A stretch of 64,000 nucleotides of DNA from positions 8,694,974 to 8,758,973 of the forward strand of contig OX419757.1 in the NCBI GenBank assembly GCA_948567375.1, in the 5' to 3' direction. A program made the position numbers and the translations under genes. The notes under the pieces are model-generated. The model saw only the letters and a program-made list of their open reading frames with translations, did not search any database and was not told the DNA's origin. The stretch comes from Lunularia cruciata (Eukaryota > Streptophyta > Marchantiopsida > Lunulariales > Lunulariaceae). Below, piece after piece: positions 46,975 through 58,856 of this stretch; within the stretch, counting starts at the first letter, position 1; each line of letters begins with the position of its first letter.

Positions 46975-47709
46975 TGTAATAACAATAGCTAGATATCTTT
47001 TCCAAAGGTAAAAATTGATTTGGTAACATCTAGAAGGATGTTAGGTATGATGGGCTAGATAGATCAGATAGAGGTGTCATAGAAAGAGCACTTCTACTAA
47101 TAGAGAAGGGCCGATAATAGCCTGAAAATGTAATACCAATAGCTAGACATGTTATCTAGAGGTGAAAATTAGCTTGGTAACATCTGGAAGAATGTTATAG
47201 ATAGTGGACAAAGTAGATTAGATAGAAGTATCACCAATAGAGTATTTATACTAATAAGGTAGGAGTCAAAAATAGTCAACTTCAAAGCAAATTTTGAAGA
47301 CCTAAATGGATGAATTAGGCCTTAAAAATGTGTAGCTTCCTCCCCCCAATAGAAAAGAGGATGGCCTTCTCTTCCTCCTATTTATCTCATTAAAAGCTTT
47401 CCAACAATACCTCACCCATGCAATTTTGAGATTCCTACAAGAAGATTCCCCCCAATCAAAGCTTGGTTGACCAACCAGATAGGACCAAAACCAACATGTC
47501 ATGTGTGCACACAACTAATCTTAGGGTAGAGCTCCTTGCCAACTCATCTATCCATGTATCTGATCCAAGGGTGGATTTTCCTTTGAGGGAATTCTCTTTG
47601 CTATATAATAAAGTCAAGGTCCTCCTTTGGGGCACCAGAGGATTAAGTGTGAAGCTTGTATTTCTTCTCTTGTGTTTCTCATAAAAAATCATATCCTTGA
47701 AACATTACA
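46975..47709 (+). repeat. Chromovirus 5' LTR
   Basis: 735 bp, TGTAATA...TTACA. It begins with two diverged direct repeats of about 154 bp (46975-47128 and from 47129), the same design as the 3' LTR. A TATA-like CTATATAATAAAG is near 47,601. Confidence 0.85.
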
Positions 47710-47710
47710 A

Positions 47711-47726
47711 TGGTATTAGAGCAGGT
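47711..47726 (+). other. Chromovirus primer-binding site, initiator tRNA-Met type
   Basis: TGGTATTAGAGCAGGT lies one base after the LTR and closely matches the plant initiator-Met primer site TGGTATCAGAGCCAGG. Confidence 0.8.
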
Positions 47727-47785
47727 GTTTCAATCCAAGAGTGTGGAAAAAAATTGAGAGAAAAGAAAGATAGTGAGGGGTTAAG

Positions 47786-50700
47786 ATGGGGCTATTCTGG
47801 TTTTCTTTGGCAAGGATGGAGAAGATGTAGAGGCCTTTGTGAGAGACTTCAAGAGAGCTTTCATAGGAAAGAATGAGAGGAGGGAGAATGAGTGGGCCTT
47901 ATTATTACCAGATTTCTTTGAGGATGTAGCACTTACATGGTATGAGTCAGAATACCAAAAGAAAGAGAGGAGAGATGGGAAGAAGAGTCTTGGGAAAGTT
48001 TGACTTGAGCACTCATTGAGAACTTTCTCCCATATGAGAGTTATGAAAGATTGATGAATGAGGTTACCTTTCTCAAACAAGGAGATGGAGAGAAAGTGAG
48101 AGTCTGTGTGGAAAGAGTGGAAAAGTTAGAGTCTAGATTTTGCATAGTGTTGAGGAAAGGTGGGGATGATGTGGAGACTACTATGATTGGCATAGGGACA
48201 TGCTCACCAAGAATTTTGTGGGAGGGTTGAGACCACAAATTAGAAGCAAGGTGAGATATGAGAAACCTTCTTCCAAGGTTGAAGCTATCAAGATTGCAAT
48301 TTGTATGGAGGAGAGTTTGGAAGGGGATGAGAGTGATTTGGTGGTGAAGGAGGTTCTGCATCCTCCTCAAGGCTACAATTATGGTGGAATGTCTGATACT
48401 TTGGTGGCAAGGGTTGCACCACAAGTAGTAGTTGCTCCAGTTCTTGCACCTCCACCAAAGGATCCACTTCAAACCATCACAGAACAACTTGCGGATCTCA
48501 AGATCAATGTGGTGCAACTATGGGAGAAGAGAGAGGTGGATCAGAATTTAGGGAGAGGGCCTAGGAGTTATGGAAACTATCCATATAGAGGAGGTCAACC
48601 AACCAACAATTTCAATGATAGAAATTGTTTTGGTTGTGGAGGAAGGGGCCATATCCAAAGGAATTGCCTAAATTCTACTTACTATGGAGGAAGGGGTTAT
48701 GAGGGAGCCAATAGAGGGAAAGAGGGAGGTAGTGAAACCCAAGTGGATCCTTATCCAAACTAGGTAAGGGGATAGCATCCATAGATGTGGTTGAGAGCAA
48801 GTATGAAAAGAGAGAGTGCTCAAACTCCAAGGGTCTTAATTTGGAGCTTTTGGCACAAGAGAAGAAGAGAGCTCGTTTTGCAGAGGATGTTCACTCTTCT
48901 CAAGGATTTACTCCAAGCAAGGATACTCCTATGTACTCGTACCTCAACACCATCAACAACAAAGACTCCAAGGAAGAAGTTGGGGATGCAGGATTTCTTG
49001 ATTTCAAAGCAATAGTGGAACTACAATGTGTTGGAAGATGTTTGTAGCCACAAGGCTAACATCACAGTGGGCCAATTGATTGCTTTGAGCCCCACCTTGA
49101 GAAAAAGGCTTAGAGGTAGTTTGAGTTCTACAAGGAGCAAGAGGAAGAAGAAGACAAAAGATCCAGTATCAATGGGGGTGGTGGATGCCAAGCCAGCACC
49201 ATGGGAGGCTTGTGAATATGCTTCCAAGATTGATGTGAGAGTGAATGGTCACAACATCAAGGATGCATTGGTTGATGGAGGATAGTAGTAAATGCCATGT
49301 TAGAAAGGTTGATGAAGAAGTTGGGTATGCTACCCTCAAGACCTTCAACATTTGTGGTGAGCATGGCAAACAAGCAACAAGTTTGACCAGTAGGGGTGAT
49401 GGATAAGGTGGTAGTTTCAGTTATAGGAGTTCAAAATCTCATGACTTTCCAAGTCTTGAAGGATTCAAGCTATGACTTACTTCTTGGGAGGCCATGGTTG
49501 AGAGCAACACGCACAACTGATTGATGGCACAAAGGGTACTTGAGGATTGGGCCATCAAACCAAAGAGTCACCGTTTCTGTGACTAACACCACCAACACTT
49601 CACATTCAGATACACCATCTTTTGATTATTGGGAATCAGATTTTGAAGAAGGAGCTTCAAGTTTGGACACAAGTATGGAAGAGGAGACTTCCACGGAAGA
49701 GGATGAATCTGAATCTGATTCAGATGTGTATCCTTTGTGTGCTATGGATTTTGGACCTAAGCCCGAGGTTTTGAAGGACCCAGATAAATCACCATTGACA
49801 CTTGAGGAGGTAGAGAGAAGGTTATCTACCCTCAAGTATGGTCCAAATGTTACCAAGGAGGAGAAGGTGAGATTTGAGGAGATTTTCTGCAAGTTCATCC
49901 ATGTGTTTTCTTTTAAATACAAGGATTTGAAGGAAGTCACCTTAGAGGAGTACAAGATAGAGGTGGAGTCACATGCAAGACCAATCCGCCAAAAGCAACG
50001 TTGCATTAGCCCACCAATATCTTTGGTTGTGAAGGAGGAGATTGATAAGCTCAAGGAGGCTAGATTTATCTTTGAGGTAGAGAATTCAGAATGGGTGTCT
50101 CCAATTGTCATTGAGAAGAAAACGAATGGCAAGCTTTGGGCATGTGTGGATTACAAGAAGCTCAATGTTGTCACCAAGAAGGACTTCTACCCATTGCCAT
50201 TCATTGATGAGATTGGGAGGAGGTTGCAGGTCATGAGAGGTACAGTTTTGGAGATGGTTATAGTGGATATAACCAAATCAAGATTGCACCAAAGTATCAA
50301 CAACTCACCACATTCACCACACCTTGGGGAACTTACGCTTTCAAGATCATGCCTTTTGGGCTTTGCAATGCTCAAGCCACATTCCAACGGTTCATGAACA
50401 AGGTATTTGAACCTTTCATTGGGAAATTTGTGAGAGACTTCATTGATGACTTTTGTGCCTATGGGAGCAAGGAGGAGCACTTTGAGCACCTAATCAAGGT
50501 CTTGCAATGCTTGGATGAGGCAAATGCATCACTCAACTTAGAGAAGTGCATTTTTGGATGTGAAGAAGGTCTACTTTTAGGGTACATCATCTCCAAGGAT
50601 GGAAAAACAGTTGACCTTGAGAAGGTGAGGAAGATCTCAAACCTTCCATTCATTTCAAGCTTGACAAAGTTACGTTAATTATTGGGGATGGTTGGATACT

Positions 50701-52620
50701 ATAGGAGGTTCATCTTCTCATTTTCCAACAAGGCTTATGCATTGACCATCTACATGAAGAAGGGTGTAGATTACATGGTGATTTTGGAGGACAAGGAGGC
50801 TCTCAAAGCTTTTGAGGAGCTCAAGCAATCCCTTGTTGTAGCTCCAATTCTTGCTAAACCTGATTGGAGTAAGCCTTTCATCCTCTACACTGATGCTTAT
50901 AAAGTAGCTATAGGATGCACTCTTAGTCAATGAGACCAAGATGGGCATGATCACCCAATAGCTTATGCTAGTAGGCAGATGATTTCAACTGAGAAGAACT
51001 ACTCTGTCATGGAGAGAGAAGGGTTGGCAATGATCTTTGGTCTCAAGAATTTTAGACACTACTTGATTGGAGGGAAAGCCACTATTGTCACAGATCACAA
51101 GGCTTTGAAGTACATCTTCAACAAGCCAAATGTTAGAGGGAGACTAGCAAGGCGGATGATACTCTTATTTGAGTATGACTACACCATTGAGGATAGAGCA
51201 GGAAAGAAATATGCAAATACTGATTTGTTATCTAGGGCCTATGATCATGATGGAGATGAGCCAATGGACAATTCCTTCTGGGATGAGGAGCTCATGACAA
51301 TCTCAGTCACTCAAGAGGTTCCAATGGAGTACAAGGAGATTGTGGATTTTATGACAAGAGGTAACTATCCAAAAGGCATGCATGCTAGGGAGAGGAAGGC
51401 CCTTGCAACAAGATCTAGACCTTACACAATGGTGGAGGATATTCTTTTTCACCAAGGAGAAGATTGTCTACTTTGAAGAGGAGTGGGTTAGGAAGAGTCT
51501 ATCTTACTCATAAAGGAGTTTCATGAAGGTTTAGTGTGTAGAAGACACTTTGCAAGAAAGGTGTTTGCTTTCAAGATTCTAGATGCAAGTTACCATTGGA
51601 GAGTGATGTTCAAGGATTGTCTTGATTATTGCAAAACTTGTCATGTTTGTCAAGATTTTGCTAGAAATTCTACATCCACTCCACCACTTAGATCTATTCC
51701 ATTGCTAGGACCTTTTGAGAAGTGGGGAATTGATTTTGTAGGTCCTCTCAATAGAACCACAAGGAACAATTGGTACATTGTTGTAGTTATTGATAACCTT
51801 ACCAAGTGGGTTGAGGCTAGACCATTGAGGGACAAGAATGAAGATGAAGTTGGTAGATTTCTTTATGAACACATTATCATTAGATTTGGATGCCCTTTGG
51901 AGTTGGTTTTTGATAGAGGAGGAAAATTTACACGAAGCATTACTACAGCCATGCTAGGACATTTCTCTATCACACATAGAGTAACTACATCCTATAAGCC
52001 AAATTCCAATGGCTTGGCAGAGAGAACCAATCAGGCCTTGTGCATGATGTTGGCCAAAGATGCAAATATGGAGGGGGCTTAATATCATGGAGACAAGAGG
52101 ATTCATGCAGTTTTGTGTGAGTATAGGACAACCATGAAGACTTCCACAGGATATTCTCCATTTCAATTGGAATATGGTATTAAGTCTACCCTACCTATTC
52201 ACTTTGATCTTCCTACCTTCCAAAGCATTCATAAGAGATTGAAGAAAGCACAAGGAGGTGATGCAAAGAAGTCATGGAAGGAACAACTCATGGAGTTGGA
52301 AGAGGCAAGAGTAGTTGCTATGGTTTGAATGGAGCAAGCCCAAAGGAAACAAAAGGAGATCTATGACAAGAGGCAAGGCCAGAAGAAGGTGGAGCCTTTC
52401 AAAGAAGGTGATTGGGTAATGTCGTTTGATTCTATGCAATTCAAGAGAGTGCAAAAGTAGTTTTTGCCTAAGTACTTTGGACCTTTCATAGTGGAGAAGG
52501 TATGGGGCAATTACACCTATGATCTCAAGGCGTTGGGAGGAAGACACTTTGATAGAATTAACCATGATAAGTTGAAGATGTATCATAGAAGGTAGAGAGA
52601 CCTTCACTTTGAGGACAAAG
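47786..52620 (+). pseudogene. Copy C gag-pol
   Basis: Gag starts at the ATG at 47786, collinear with copy A. The nucleocapsid knuckle is CFGCGGRGHIQRNC near 48,630. The protease region keeps DALVDGG, then loses a base at about 49,286. A good stretch follows (49540-50397) with the pre-RT block and RT start, where TGG at 50092-50094 stands in place of the TAG of copies A and B. FIDD is at 50439-50450, RNase H pieces at about 50,870-51,240, and integrase at 51,430-52,560 (WGIDFVGPL, LVFDRGGKF, NGLAERTNQ, then the GPF tail). Several frameshifts and stops kill it, yet it keeps the ancestral frame where copy A lost it, which makes it useful for alignment. Confidence 0.88.
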
Positions 52621-52643
52621 TGAAAACTTAGTCCGAGGGTAAA

Positions 52644-53327
52644 TGTAACACTCATTTGTGCATGTGTGTGGTATTGTGATATTTAGCTTGGGACTACAAG
52701 TACTTGAGAGATATTATTTATATAGAGATAAAGGATGGTTCCACATTAGTCATGATTAGCTAAAGTTAGTTATAGCTAAGATAGAGGGGACCTTACTTTA
52801 GAAGAAGTGGAAAAGATGAGCACCATTATTTTGGATTCTAATGTGTTGACTTGGTATTATTCCTAGGTGTTTGGCTTTGAGGAAAGAGTTGAGAACTCTT
52901 GGGCCCGCAAGCCTTTTTGTTTTGGATTCTTCTATAGTCCAAGGATAGCACATGTGAAGGAATCCTTGACTTAGTGGTTGGGTCAAGATAAGATCATATG
53001 CTAGTGGAATATGCCCATGTGAATGGATATTCTTTTCTACTTTTTGATTTTACTTGACTTTTAGTCTAGTAATTTGAGTTACTGCGGTAATTAGTAACTT
53101 TGGTACATAACTATTTTGCAAGTATATAAACAAGGGGTGAGGAGGTACTCATCATCCTTTCATTTGCAACTATCTCTTTGAGTTCTCTAGTGAGCAATGT
53201 CTTGAGTCTTGGTGTTAGCCTTGAAGGAGTATGAGTGGAGTTGGGATTCCTTGCCTCCTTAGTCCATGGTGTGCTACCATAATAGCCATCAAAGGTTCAT
53301 CTTGAGTAAGAGACATGGCGGCTTATA
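52644..53327 (+). repeat. Copy C 3' LTR
   Basis: 684 bp, beginning TGTAACACTCATTTGTGC and ending GGCGGCTTATA, where the intact end is GGCTCACA. It is preceded by CCGAGGGTAAA. Confidence 0.92.
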
Positions 53328-55000
53328 GAGCCCACTTTGAACTTGACTAATTGGAACCCTGGGCTGTTAACACAACATCAATACGAGCCAATTCCTTGGG
53401 TCCATCAAGTTCAACTTACCATAGCCAATTCCACCGAGTCAAACAATGACTTTGTTACCTGTCACCTGACACACCTATTGGAAGTATAAGGGGACAAAAC
53501 AAGACAAAGATCCTGATGAATTTATCAAAGAATTCAAAGTCATTATCTTTGCCAATAAGGAACATGACTCCATGGATCATCTGTGAATTTTTCCATGTCT
53601 ACTTTGAAGGCCCAGAGTTGGTATACCCATGTAACCCAGAAGGTGTTCATACTAGCCAATTGAGTAGACTTGCAAAATGGCTTCAACGGAACAATTCCAG
53701 GAAGTTGACTACAATATGGGTATCTTTGCGGCACTCAATGATTTGGATTGAGGAAAGAAGGAGAAGTTGAGAGACTACTCTAAGCGGTTCATGGCTCTCT
53801 TGAACCAAGTCCCAAAGCAATCCGGTGTGGTGTGTTACTCCGATGCCCAAGCCATTACCTGGTTCCTTGGCGGACTCTCACCAGAGATTCATACCTTTGC
53901 CAAGGAGAGGAATGTAACTTTCTTGGACAAAGTACTCAAACATGTTGCCTGGTATGAGGCGGCCCATTCTCACTCATCCAACAACCAAAGAAATTGGGAG
54001 AAGAAAGGCAAGAAGCCCAGAAGGAGAGCTTCTCACAACACATCCCCTTCTTTGGAGGAATCCTCTATGTCTTCTAGTTCTTCTTTGGAATCCAAAGAAG
54101 ATTCAAAGCCAAGGAGGATACAAAGACATGGAAGCAAGAAACTAGTAATGACTCCACAAGACTGTAAATAAGGCGGATCAAAAGCTGGAGACTCTTCTTA
54201 AAAATTTTGTGGATTTCAAGATCCAAATGATTGGGGCTTAGGACCAAAGAAAGCCTCCGTCATTTGGTAGACTAAATGTATGGTGCACTATGTGTGGTAA
54301 ATCCAACCATACTAATATAAAGTGTATGACGCGCATTGCATTTCCAGTGCAACAAATTGATTGGGTTCTAGGTTGGGACTAAAGTGAGGAAGATGAGATT
54401 GTGTACCAGACCCAAGAGGTACAACCTCAAGCAAGCACATCGTATCAAGGTCCAAGGTATGGACCTTGGGAGTATACCCACAATGCTCCCCACAAAGACC
54501 ACCAATGGGCGGCCAAAATAGGCCTCAAAATGTTGCATTGGGTGCTTGTTATAATTGTGGCTCAATGAGATATTGGTCTCCAAACTGTATGGAGCCAAGA
54601 CGACAAATTAAGTACATCCCACTATGAGGAAATTGTAAAGGATTGGGGCATACTGGAATCCATTGTCCACAACCACCAAACCCAAAGCTGCCTGTAAAAT
54701 ATGTACAGATCCCAGTTGAGCATGCTACGCTCCAGGAAAAAGGGGGATACCAATGTATATTGTATAACACTTGAAGAGGAGAGGCTTCAAGAAGGGAGTT
54801 TGGCGTTTGAAGGAGAATGGCCAGACCTCAAAATTTTGAAGGTTGAGCCACACTCGAGTAAGAAAATGCATGATTCCAAAGAAGCATGTATTACTTCTCT
54901 ATCCTCACAAAAGGCAAAGAGGTTGCATCCAAAAGCTATTCTTTTTACTTAGGAGGAAAAGATTCTAGCAAAAGCTAAAGCTAAAGCCTTACTGAAGGAA
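53328..55000 (+). pseudogene. Element E Gag with three zinc knuckles
   Basis: Gag of a third Ty3/gypsy element. Capsid-like pieces include PDEFIKEFKVIIFANKE (about 53,515) and LRDYSKRFMALLNQVP with DAQAITWFLGGLSPEIHTF (53767-54171), followed by a Lys/Arg/Ser-rich linker. Three CCHC-type knuckles follow: CTMCGKSNHTNIKC (54284-54325); CYNCGSMRYWSPNC (54547-54588), with Tyr in the His position; and a third at 54625-54666, whose first Cys is now TGA, reading GNCKGLGHTGIHC. Frameshifts and stops are frequent. No 5' LTR or primer site was found between copy C's LTR and this Gag, so the 5' end is missing or unrecognised. Confidence 0.75.
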
Positions 55001-55423
55001 ATTAACGAAGCACTACAAAGAACTTGGGAGATGAGTTGGAGGATAAGAAGATGGGTCATCTTGTTTTTCCAGCGGATATCAGATCCAAAGTGAAGGATTT
55101 GATCCAAGCCAAAGTTGGCTAACCCAAAGAACATCGGGGTTAAGACCGCCAGTACTCCAATCACCATCTTAAAGCACCCCAAAGTCTGATTTGAACGAGG
55201 AGGGACTTTGGACCTGAAGACAAAGGTGAAGAAGATGAAGTTAGGAGGAGTCCCTTAGTATGATATTGTGGCCTATTTGGCATCTACAAGTGCTAATGTC
55301 ACATTTAAGCAATTATGGGAGGACAACAAGCTGTATAAGAAGCAGCTGAGTTTGGCTTTCAAGAAAGTAAGGGCGATGACCAAGAAAGACTTGCCCAAAA
55401 TTTATTGTATTGAATAAGAAGAT

Positions 55424-57700
55424 TTGGGATCTCCCAAAGTGGACGTAGAGATTGCAGGCTGCATGATCACATCCATACCCATTGTTTTGGGGTTGGGTGT
55501 GAATGTCATGACAGAAGACACTGCACATCGATTGGGGTATATGACATTTGAACCAACACCCCGAATTTGGGAATTTGTGGATCAGACCAAGAGACGGCCT
55601 TTGGGCATGCTGTCAAATATTACTATGGTCATTGGAGGGGTGCCTTTCAAGTTAAATAACATTGTGTTGTGACCAATAGCCAAAATTGGTTACCCGCTCT
55701 TGATCGGAAGACCCTAGTTGTACAATGCTCAAGTTATTGTGGATTGGTGCACCAACAAAAGCTGAGGTTCAAGGACATCTTGTCCAAAGATCAGAAGCTG
55801 GTGACAGTGAGTTGGACAAAGGTTCCTCACCTTGGGGAAACAACGTCGTCAAAAGACAAAGATGAATCCAAAAATTCATCGTATTTGTCTTCAAGAGACT
55901 CCAATGACAAAGTCCAAGTCAACTACTTGGAATGCTATGAGGTAGAGGTAGAGGTCAAGGACAAAGACCCATACGACATTACCTTGGGTGAAAACAACTT
56001 GGAGCAAGGAGGTTTGACTGCAGTTCGACTGGGATTAAGCCAAGTAAGCCATGTTGAAGGAGTCATCAACCCCGATGATTGTCAAGATGTTGTCTTGACT
56101 GAAGGAGAAATCTTAAAATTTTTGAAGATAGTCACTTTAGAGGAGTTGGCAAGATACACTACCCTGTTTATAGAATTCCAGGATGTATTCACCTGGTCTA
56201 TTGAACAAATGCCAAGTATTCCACAAGAATTTAGAGAACACCGGATTGATCTGATTGGGTGCAGTTCCGATTTGGCAAAGATAGTACCGCCTGAACTGTA
56301 CTTGCTCTTGGTAAAAGATGAAATCAACAAGTACTTAGGGGCCAAAATAATCTTTCATGTCTTAAGTAGTGAGTGTGTCTCACCCATTGTCATTGTTCCA
56401 AAGAAGACGACCGAGAAGATTTGAGTGTGCCAAGATTTTTGCAAACTGAATGCAATCACAAGGAAGGATCATCATCCCTTGCCTTTTACCGATACCATTT
56501 TGGACCAAGTAGTTGGTCATCCTTGCTACAGTTTTATCGATGGATTTTTAGGGTACAATCAAGTATCCATCTAAGAAGATGACAAGGATAAAAAAACATT
56601 CACTCTAGATTGGGGCACTTTTTCTTACAATCAAATGCACTTTGGGTTTTGTAATGCCCCCCTACTTTCCAGCAGATGATGAATGCAATCTTCAAGGATT
56701 TTTTGCACAAATTTGTGGAAGTCTTCATTGATGATTTCTATGTGTTTGGGCGAAGAGAAGTAAATTTAGATTACCTTCTCCAAACTTTTGAAAGGTGTTG
56801 TTTTGCTGGTTTGTCATTACACCTAGAGAAATTCTTCTTTGCAATGAAGGAGGGAATTCTTCTAGGGCATCGGGTGTCAAGCCAAGGTATTGAAGTTGAT
56901 GTTGAGAAGGTAAAATTTATCTCAGCTTTGGAATCCCCTAAAAACATCCAGGAGCTGAGGGCCTTCTTGGGACATGTCAAATACTACAGATGCTTTGCAT
57001 CAAACTATGCAGTGCTTGCTGCACCCCTTACAAAGCTTTTGAAGAAGTCCAAAGACTACTTGTGGGAAGCAAAACAAGAGGGAGCTTTCCAAGTATTGAA
57101 GAAGAAACTGGTTGAAGCACCAATTATGAGGGCTCCAAATTAGGATGCCTCTTTTCATGTGTATGTGGACACTTTGTCCATGGAAATCGGGGTAGTCTTA
57201 AGTTAGAAGGACAAGAAGAAGAAGGACTACCCAATTTATTATGCCAGCCAAGAATAATCAGTTTCAGAAAAGAACTATTCAACAATTGAAAGAGAAGCAC
57301 TTGAAATGGTTTGTGCCTGCAAGAATTTTTGCCACTACCTATTGGGATACAAATTTGTCTTTTATGTTGATCATTACGTGTTGCAACATTTGGTCAAGAA
57401 GGCAGACTTTTCCGAGCAAATTGCAAGATGGATCTTGTTGTTACAAGAGTTCACAAACACTATATAAGTAAGGAAGGGAGCTTTGCATTTGAATGCAAAC
57501 TTCCTATCTAGGTTAGAAACTCAAGACCAAGACTTGGAAGTCTATGATTGGTTTCCTGATGAAGAGTTGTATCATTTGATGGCTATGCAATGTACAAGGT
57601 ATGCGGCCGAGTATCACTATATGTATACTTGTCATTGTCCTTAGGGACTTGACCTGGAGCAGAGGGCAGTCTTCCTCAAGAAGATGGGATAGTACCAACT
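55424..57700 (+). pseudogene. Element E protease region, RT and RNase H
   Basis: A protease-like stretch (SPKVDVEIAGCMIT, VLGLGVNVMTEDTAHRLG; the Asp-Ser/Thr-Gly is decayed to LGLG) lies at 55424-55672. A long linker is open at 55669-56424. RT blocks run on (CVSPIVIVPKKT, HHPLPFTDTIL, FGFCNAP, FIDD at 56724-56735, LLGHRVSSQGIEVD, RAFLGHVKYYRCF). RNase H relics follow (IYYASQE, YSTIEREALEMV, FVFYVDHYVLQHLV). Stops at about 56,424, 57,143 and elsewhere interrupt it. It is clearly different from copies A-C and from the chromovirus. Confidence 0.8.
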
Positions 57701-57739
57701 AAAACACAACATTTTATTTAAGCTGGGTGAAGACAAAGT

Positions 57740-58828
57740 ACTTTGGAGATTCTTGGAGGCATACGAAGTCAGAGAAGTCATTGAGTCTTTACACTCTAAA
57801 GCATCCAGAGGATACTATGGGTTGAAGAATAATGTGAAGGAAATCCTTTCAATAGGGTATTGGTGGCCTATGATGTATAAAGACACACACACACTCATAT
57901 TTGAAGTTGTGATGCTTGTCAAAGAACATGAAAACTGACGGCTACTTCCCAATGGCCTTTGAGACCGATTTTGCCATTGGCTCCATTTGAGAAATGGGAT
58001 ATTGATTTTGTGGGTCCAATTCAACCAGTAACCCAAGTCATGAGGAAGAGATATATCTTGGTATGCATGGATTATGCTACCAAGATGGTAGAAGCAGAAG
58101 CAACACGGAGAGATGATGCGGAAACAGTCGCAAAATTTTTCTTCCAATACATCATTTCACATTATGGGTGTACTATGGAATTGGTCAATGATTGGGAAAC
58201 TCATTTTTTGAACTCCATAGTGGAAGCAATAACCAAGTACTTCCAGCTTAAACATAGGAAGACAACTCCCTATAATCCAAAAGTGAATGGACTAATGGAG
58301 AAGGTCAATGGATTGTTGTGTAAAATTTTGAATAAGGTGACAATCAATTACGCCTATGATTGGGACACAAAGTTACTTGCAGCTTTGTGGGAATATAGAA
58401 AAATTGAAAAGATTACTACCAACAAAACTCCATATTTCTTGACATATGGATTGCATCCCATACTACCAGTTGAATTTGAAGTACCATCATATTGGATTCT
58501 TTGTGAGGAACGATTGTTGGAGGAAGAAAGCCAAGATCTTTGGATCCATCAATTGATGTGGTTAGAAGAGAAAAGAGACAATGAAATGCAAACCACAAAG
58601 GAAGTGCAAGAACAGAGGAAGGTCAGGCACAATAAGAGAATCAAGCTTGTGGCTATTAAGGAAGGGGATTTGGTGCTATTATATGACAATCCCCAAATAT
58701 TTTTTCTGGGCAAATTGCATTTAAGGTGGATAGAGCCATATTGTGTTGTGCACATACATGCCAATGGCTCTATTCAACTTGCAGACCTGGAAGGCAATCC
58801 TTTTGCCACTCAAGTAAACATTGGATGA
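57740..58828 (+). pseudogene. Element E integrase
   Basis: The last 289 codons (57959-58828) are uninterrupted. WDIDFVGPIQ has the first Asp, LVNDWETHFLN the second, and NGLMEKVNGLL the Glu, so the DDE triad is intact. A basic region follows (RKVRHNKRIK), then GDLVLLYDN and a tail (GKLHLRWIEPYCVVHIHANGS) in the place of the GPY/F module. There is no chromodomain and no PHD finger. The zinc domain upstream (HSKASRGYYG ... YWWPMMYKD) is damaged: its two cysteines are gone and stops follow at 57,937. The downstream ORF begins within about 30-140 bases of the stop. Confidence 0.85.
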
Positions 58829-58856
58829 CATTTTTAGCATGGAATTAGAATTTTAG

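Larger units (their letters stand above)
47745..53327 (+). mobile_element. Ty3/gypsy retrotransposon copy C, lacking its 5' LTR
   Basis: Same family as copies A and B but on the plus strand. Similarity starts about 40 bases before the gag ATG, in the A-rich leader, immediately after the chromovirus primer site. The 5' LTR, the primer site and the extra ORF are absent. The 3' LTR (52644-53327) is complete. Confidence 0.88.
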
